From the NCBI GenBank assembly GCA_049999725.1, contig JBNGIS010024326.1, forward strand, positions 1 through 44,716: a DNA stretch of 44,716 bases, given 5' to 3'. Origin of the DNA: Haplomitrium mnioides. Its lineage: Eukaryota > Marchantiophyta > Haplomitriopsida > Calobryales. Made by a program: the position numbers and the translations under genes. Below are positions 42,542 to 44,716 of this stretch, in pieces. The stretch's first letter is position 1. Every line of letters begins with the position of its first letter. The notes under the pieces were generated by a model, which saw only the letters and a list, made by a program, of their open reading frames with translations, did not search any database and was not told where the DNA came from.

Positions 42542-44716
42542 TTTTTTGTTCCGTTGTTGAGACCTCACTAATGAGAGGGAAAGAAGGTGGTGATTGGGCT
42601 TCATCGAGTTGAATGTCAAGCGAGGACACGACAAGAAAGTGGCCAAGAATTGCTGAGATTGTAAGGAGGATTGATAGCTCACTGCCACCATGTAACAACA
42701 TTGAGTTGAAGAGATTCATCAATCTTGTGAGTTATTACTTATTTTTGAAAAAGTGCCTTTGCTTATTTGGCAACACCGTTGTATCGACGATTGTACACTC
42801 CAACGGAATGGGTTTGGACCTTGGAGCATGAATGAGCATTTCATCAAATCAAGGAGAGAGTGCTCAATCCCCTCAATGGATGATTAAGAAATGACCATTG
42901 TCGTACGAGTGTTTATTGTAGCCAAAATACATATGCCCAAAGATTGGTGGAACAATTTGGAAATGAGCAAATGGAGCAAATTTTGGTGGATCCAAATCCA
43001 TTTGTTTTCTTGATTTTAATCCAAGCTATTTGTGAGGTGCATATTTTTGTGTTGTGGTAGATGTGGTAGGTGTGGCAAGAATGAGAAAGCCAACATCAAG
43101 CTATCCAATCAAGATGGGCAAGATTGTGGTCTTCTATGGCAAAGAAGATGAACATGTGGAGGATTACTTATGAGATTTCAAGCGTGCTTGTATTGGAAAT
43201 GGTGAGAAACGACCGGATGATTGGTTGCCGTTGTTACTTGAATTCTTGAATGTGAGGCTCTTCGATGGTACAAAGAGAAAAAAAGGAGATGTTCTAGAGT
43301 CATGGGTTAGCTTGACAAAAGCTTTGGTAGAAGAACTCCTCCCAACAGAGAGCTATAAGAAACTTCTTCAAGAGGTAGCACACTTGAAGCAAGTAGAAGG
43401 TGAAAACGTATGTACGTATGCTGAGAGAGTAGATCATTTAGAGACTCAATTTTGAAATGTGTTGAAAAGGAGTAGTGAGGATGTGAATTCTCTTATGGTG
43501 AGAATTACGACAAATGTTGGCAAAGCATTTTATTTTGGGATTGAAACCTGAAATTCGAGCAAAGGTAAAGTATGAAAAGCCAACTACATGAGCGGAGTCT
43601 TTAAGAATTGCTTTGAGAATGGAAGAGAGCTTGGAGGATTAGCAGGAAGAGAAGGTTGTTGTGCTACCAACAATTGCACAACCTATAGCGACGGTAGTGG
43701 CTCCTCTTCCACAAGCTCCAAATCCACCCATGAATGAGGTGTTAACATTGACCGAACACCTTGAAAAGTTGAGTTTGAATCTTTTGCATGCTTTGGAGAG
43801 AAGGCTTGAAAATTGGCATAGACCTAATGGAGTGGGGCCAATGCGACAAAAAAACTTAGAGAACATTACATGTTTTAGATGTGGAGTAGCGCACTGCATC
43901 CAAAATCACCCAAATCGAGGGAATGGTGCACGTGAGGGTGGTAATCAAGCTCAAGAGAGGGTTGTCGCCTTAATCGACATTGAAAAGGTTCCCTACGGTG
44001 AGGTGAGAGGGATATCAATTGATCGAGAAGTGGACATGTCGGCCTATGAAAGGAAACGAGCTCGAGTAGTCGAAGAGACTATGGAATCGGAACCATCACC
44101 AAGTCAAGAGAGGCACCACGATGTGGACATAACCAAGAAGCCAAGTAAACCAAGAAGGCGATTGGGTTGTTGTTTTTGCCGCTCGGCCTGATTGCTGGCC
44201 GCGGTTGTTCCTTTGATGCTTGAAAGTTAATAAAGTTGTTAACTTTCGGTCAAAAAAAAAAAGAAAAAGAAGGCGATTGGAGATGGAAGACTTTTCAATT
44301 TCTAAGCATCAAAAAAAGTACAATGTGGTAGAAGATATTGGAAACTTACAAGCCAATATCACGATGGGATAGTTGGTGATGATGAATCCAATATTGCAAA
44401 GGGAGCTACGTGGAGGTTTTAACACCAAACAACTTCAAAGAAAGCAGAAAGTCTCCACCAACAATTGCTATGTAAGTGCCATGGATATGGAGGTATGTGC
44501 AATAGCCCCAAAAATTGATGTCATATGTAAGGGGTATGTGGTTCCCAAAGTATTGTTAGATGGAGGTTCAGCGGCCAATGCCATGTCGAAAGATTTGATG
44601 AAGAAGTTAGGCTTGAAACTTACGAGGCCTTCAAGGTTTACGGTGGGTATGGCCAACAAGTCAAGAGTATGCCCACTTGGGGTGATTGAGAAGGTGCCAA
44701 TCACAGTAATGGGAAT
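42542..44716 (+). pseudogene. gypsy gag and protease, runs off the window
   Basis: After a leader, gag starts its recognisable core near 43090: SYPIKMGKIVVFYGKEDEHV, WLPLLLEFLNVRLFDGTKR and LKQVEGENVCTYAERVDHLE. A damaged zinc knuckle (CFRCGVAHCIQNHP, spacing lost) lies near 43870. Past the LINE insertion the frame resumes SISKHQKKYNVVEDIGN, then protease KVLLDGGSAANAMS with DGGS at 44559-44570 and KSRVCPLGVIEKVP. RT and the rest lie beyond the window. Stops occur in the leader and near 43170, 43455 and 44370. Confidence 0.82.
44152..44280 (+). mobile_element. 5'-truncated LINE 3' tail with 14-bp target duplication
   Basis: AAGAAGGCGATTGG occurs at 44152-44165 and again at 44267-44280. Between them are 101 bp ending in AATAAAG..., TTTCGGTC and an A-rich tail. 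Long target duplication, poly-A and severe 5' truncation are hallmarks of L1-type retroposition. The insert brings a stop into the gypsy gag-protease linker frame. A short processed transcript or SINE fragment is the alternative. Confidence 0.85.

Noticed and set aside
1-44716. tRNA or rRNA genes
   Set aside because: No cloverleaf with A and B boxes or rRNA-like conserved sequence was noticed by eye; a tRNAscan-SE run would be decisive.

Overview
This window is intergenic DNA from a large, repeat-rich plant genome. The evidence is several Ty3/gypsy-type LTR retrotransposons with plant-type primer-binding sites, a truncated LINE tail, minisatellites and a roughly 12-kb intron filled with retroelements. 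The species cannot be told from the sequence; the style (old, highly mutated gypsy copies, very long intron) fits a gymnosperm, fern or other large-genome plant, which is inference. No ordinary host gene, tRNA or rRNA was recognised, and every coding region carries stops or frameshifts.

Layout. 1-1430: terminal-type repeats and 52-bp and 39-bp minisatellites around a 100-N assembly gap. 2242-8143: minus-strand gypsy complex (three LTR pieces of one family, PBS, integrase relic, RT-RNase H-integrase and a post-pol coiled-coil ORF). 8144-9130: relic of another gag, minus. 9131-14060: unassigned, including a (GA)n tract and a purine-rich block. 14330-20190: plus-strand gypsy element (gag, zinc knuckle, protease, RT, RNase H, integrase) split by an 1131-bp solo LTR. 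About 20200-41555: the most interesting unit, a putative large DNA transposon. 41556-44716: LTR plus gag-protease of a gypsy element related to the solo LTR, with a LINE 3' tail inserted in it.

The putative DNA transposon has two divergent, intron-containing, decayed genes about 450 bp apart. The minus-strand gene (25077 to 21015) encodes an N-terminal region, a ParB-like domain (GNHS motif) and a beta-class N6-adenine/N4-cytosine-type DNA methyltransferase (DIPY motif, then a DLCSESGT SAM-binding motif). The plus-strand gene (25529 to 40961) resembles DUF7869-type RNase H-fold proteins, with three conserved acidic blocks consistent with a DDE/DDD transposase. Its last intron (27255-39221) swallowed a partly tandem gypsy element (about 27826-39089). 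Subterminal DNA, the introns of both genes and a second partial copy at the window start all contain minisatellites built on a palindrome close to ATGCGCGCAT. A ParB-like/methyltransferase protein, a transposase-like protein and dispersed palindromes together suggest a self-marking or self-recognising mobile element. I know of no described system of this form, but novelty could not be checked here.

Relative age from nesting: the DNA transposon predates the gypsy complex in its intron and abuts a truncated LTR on its right; the gypsy at 14.3-20.2 kb predates its solo LTR; the right-hand gypsy predates the LINE tail.
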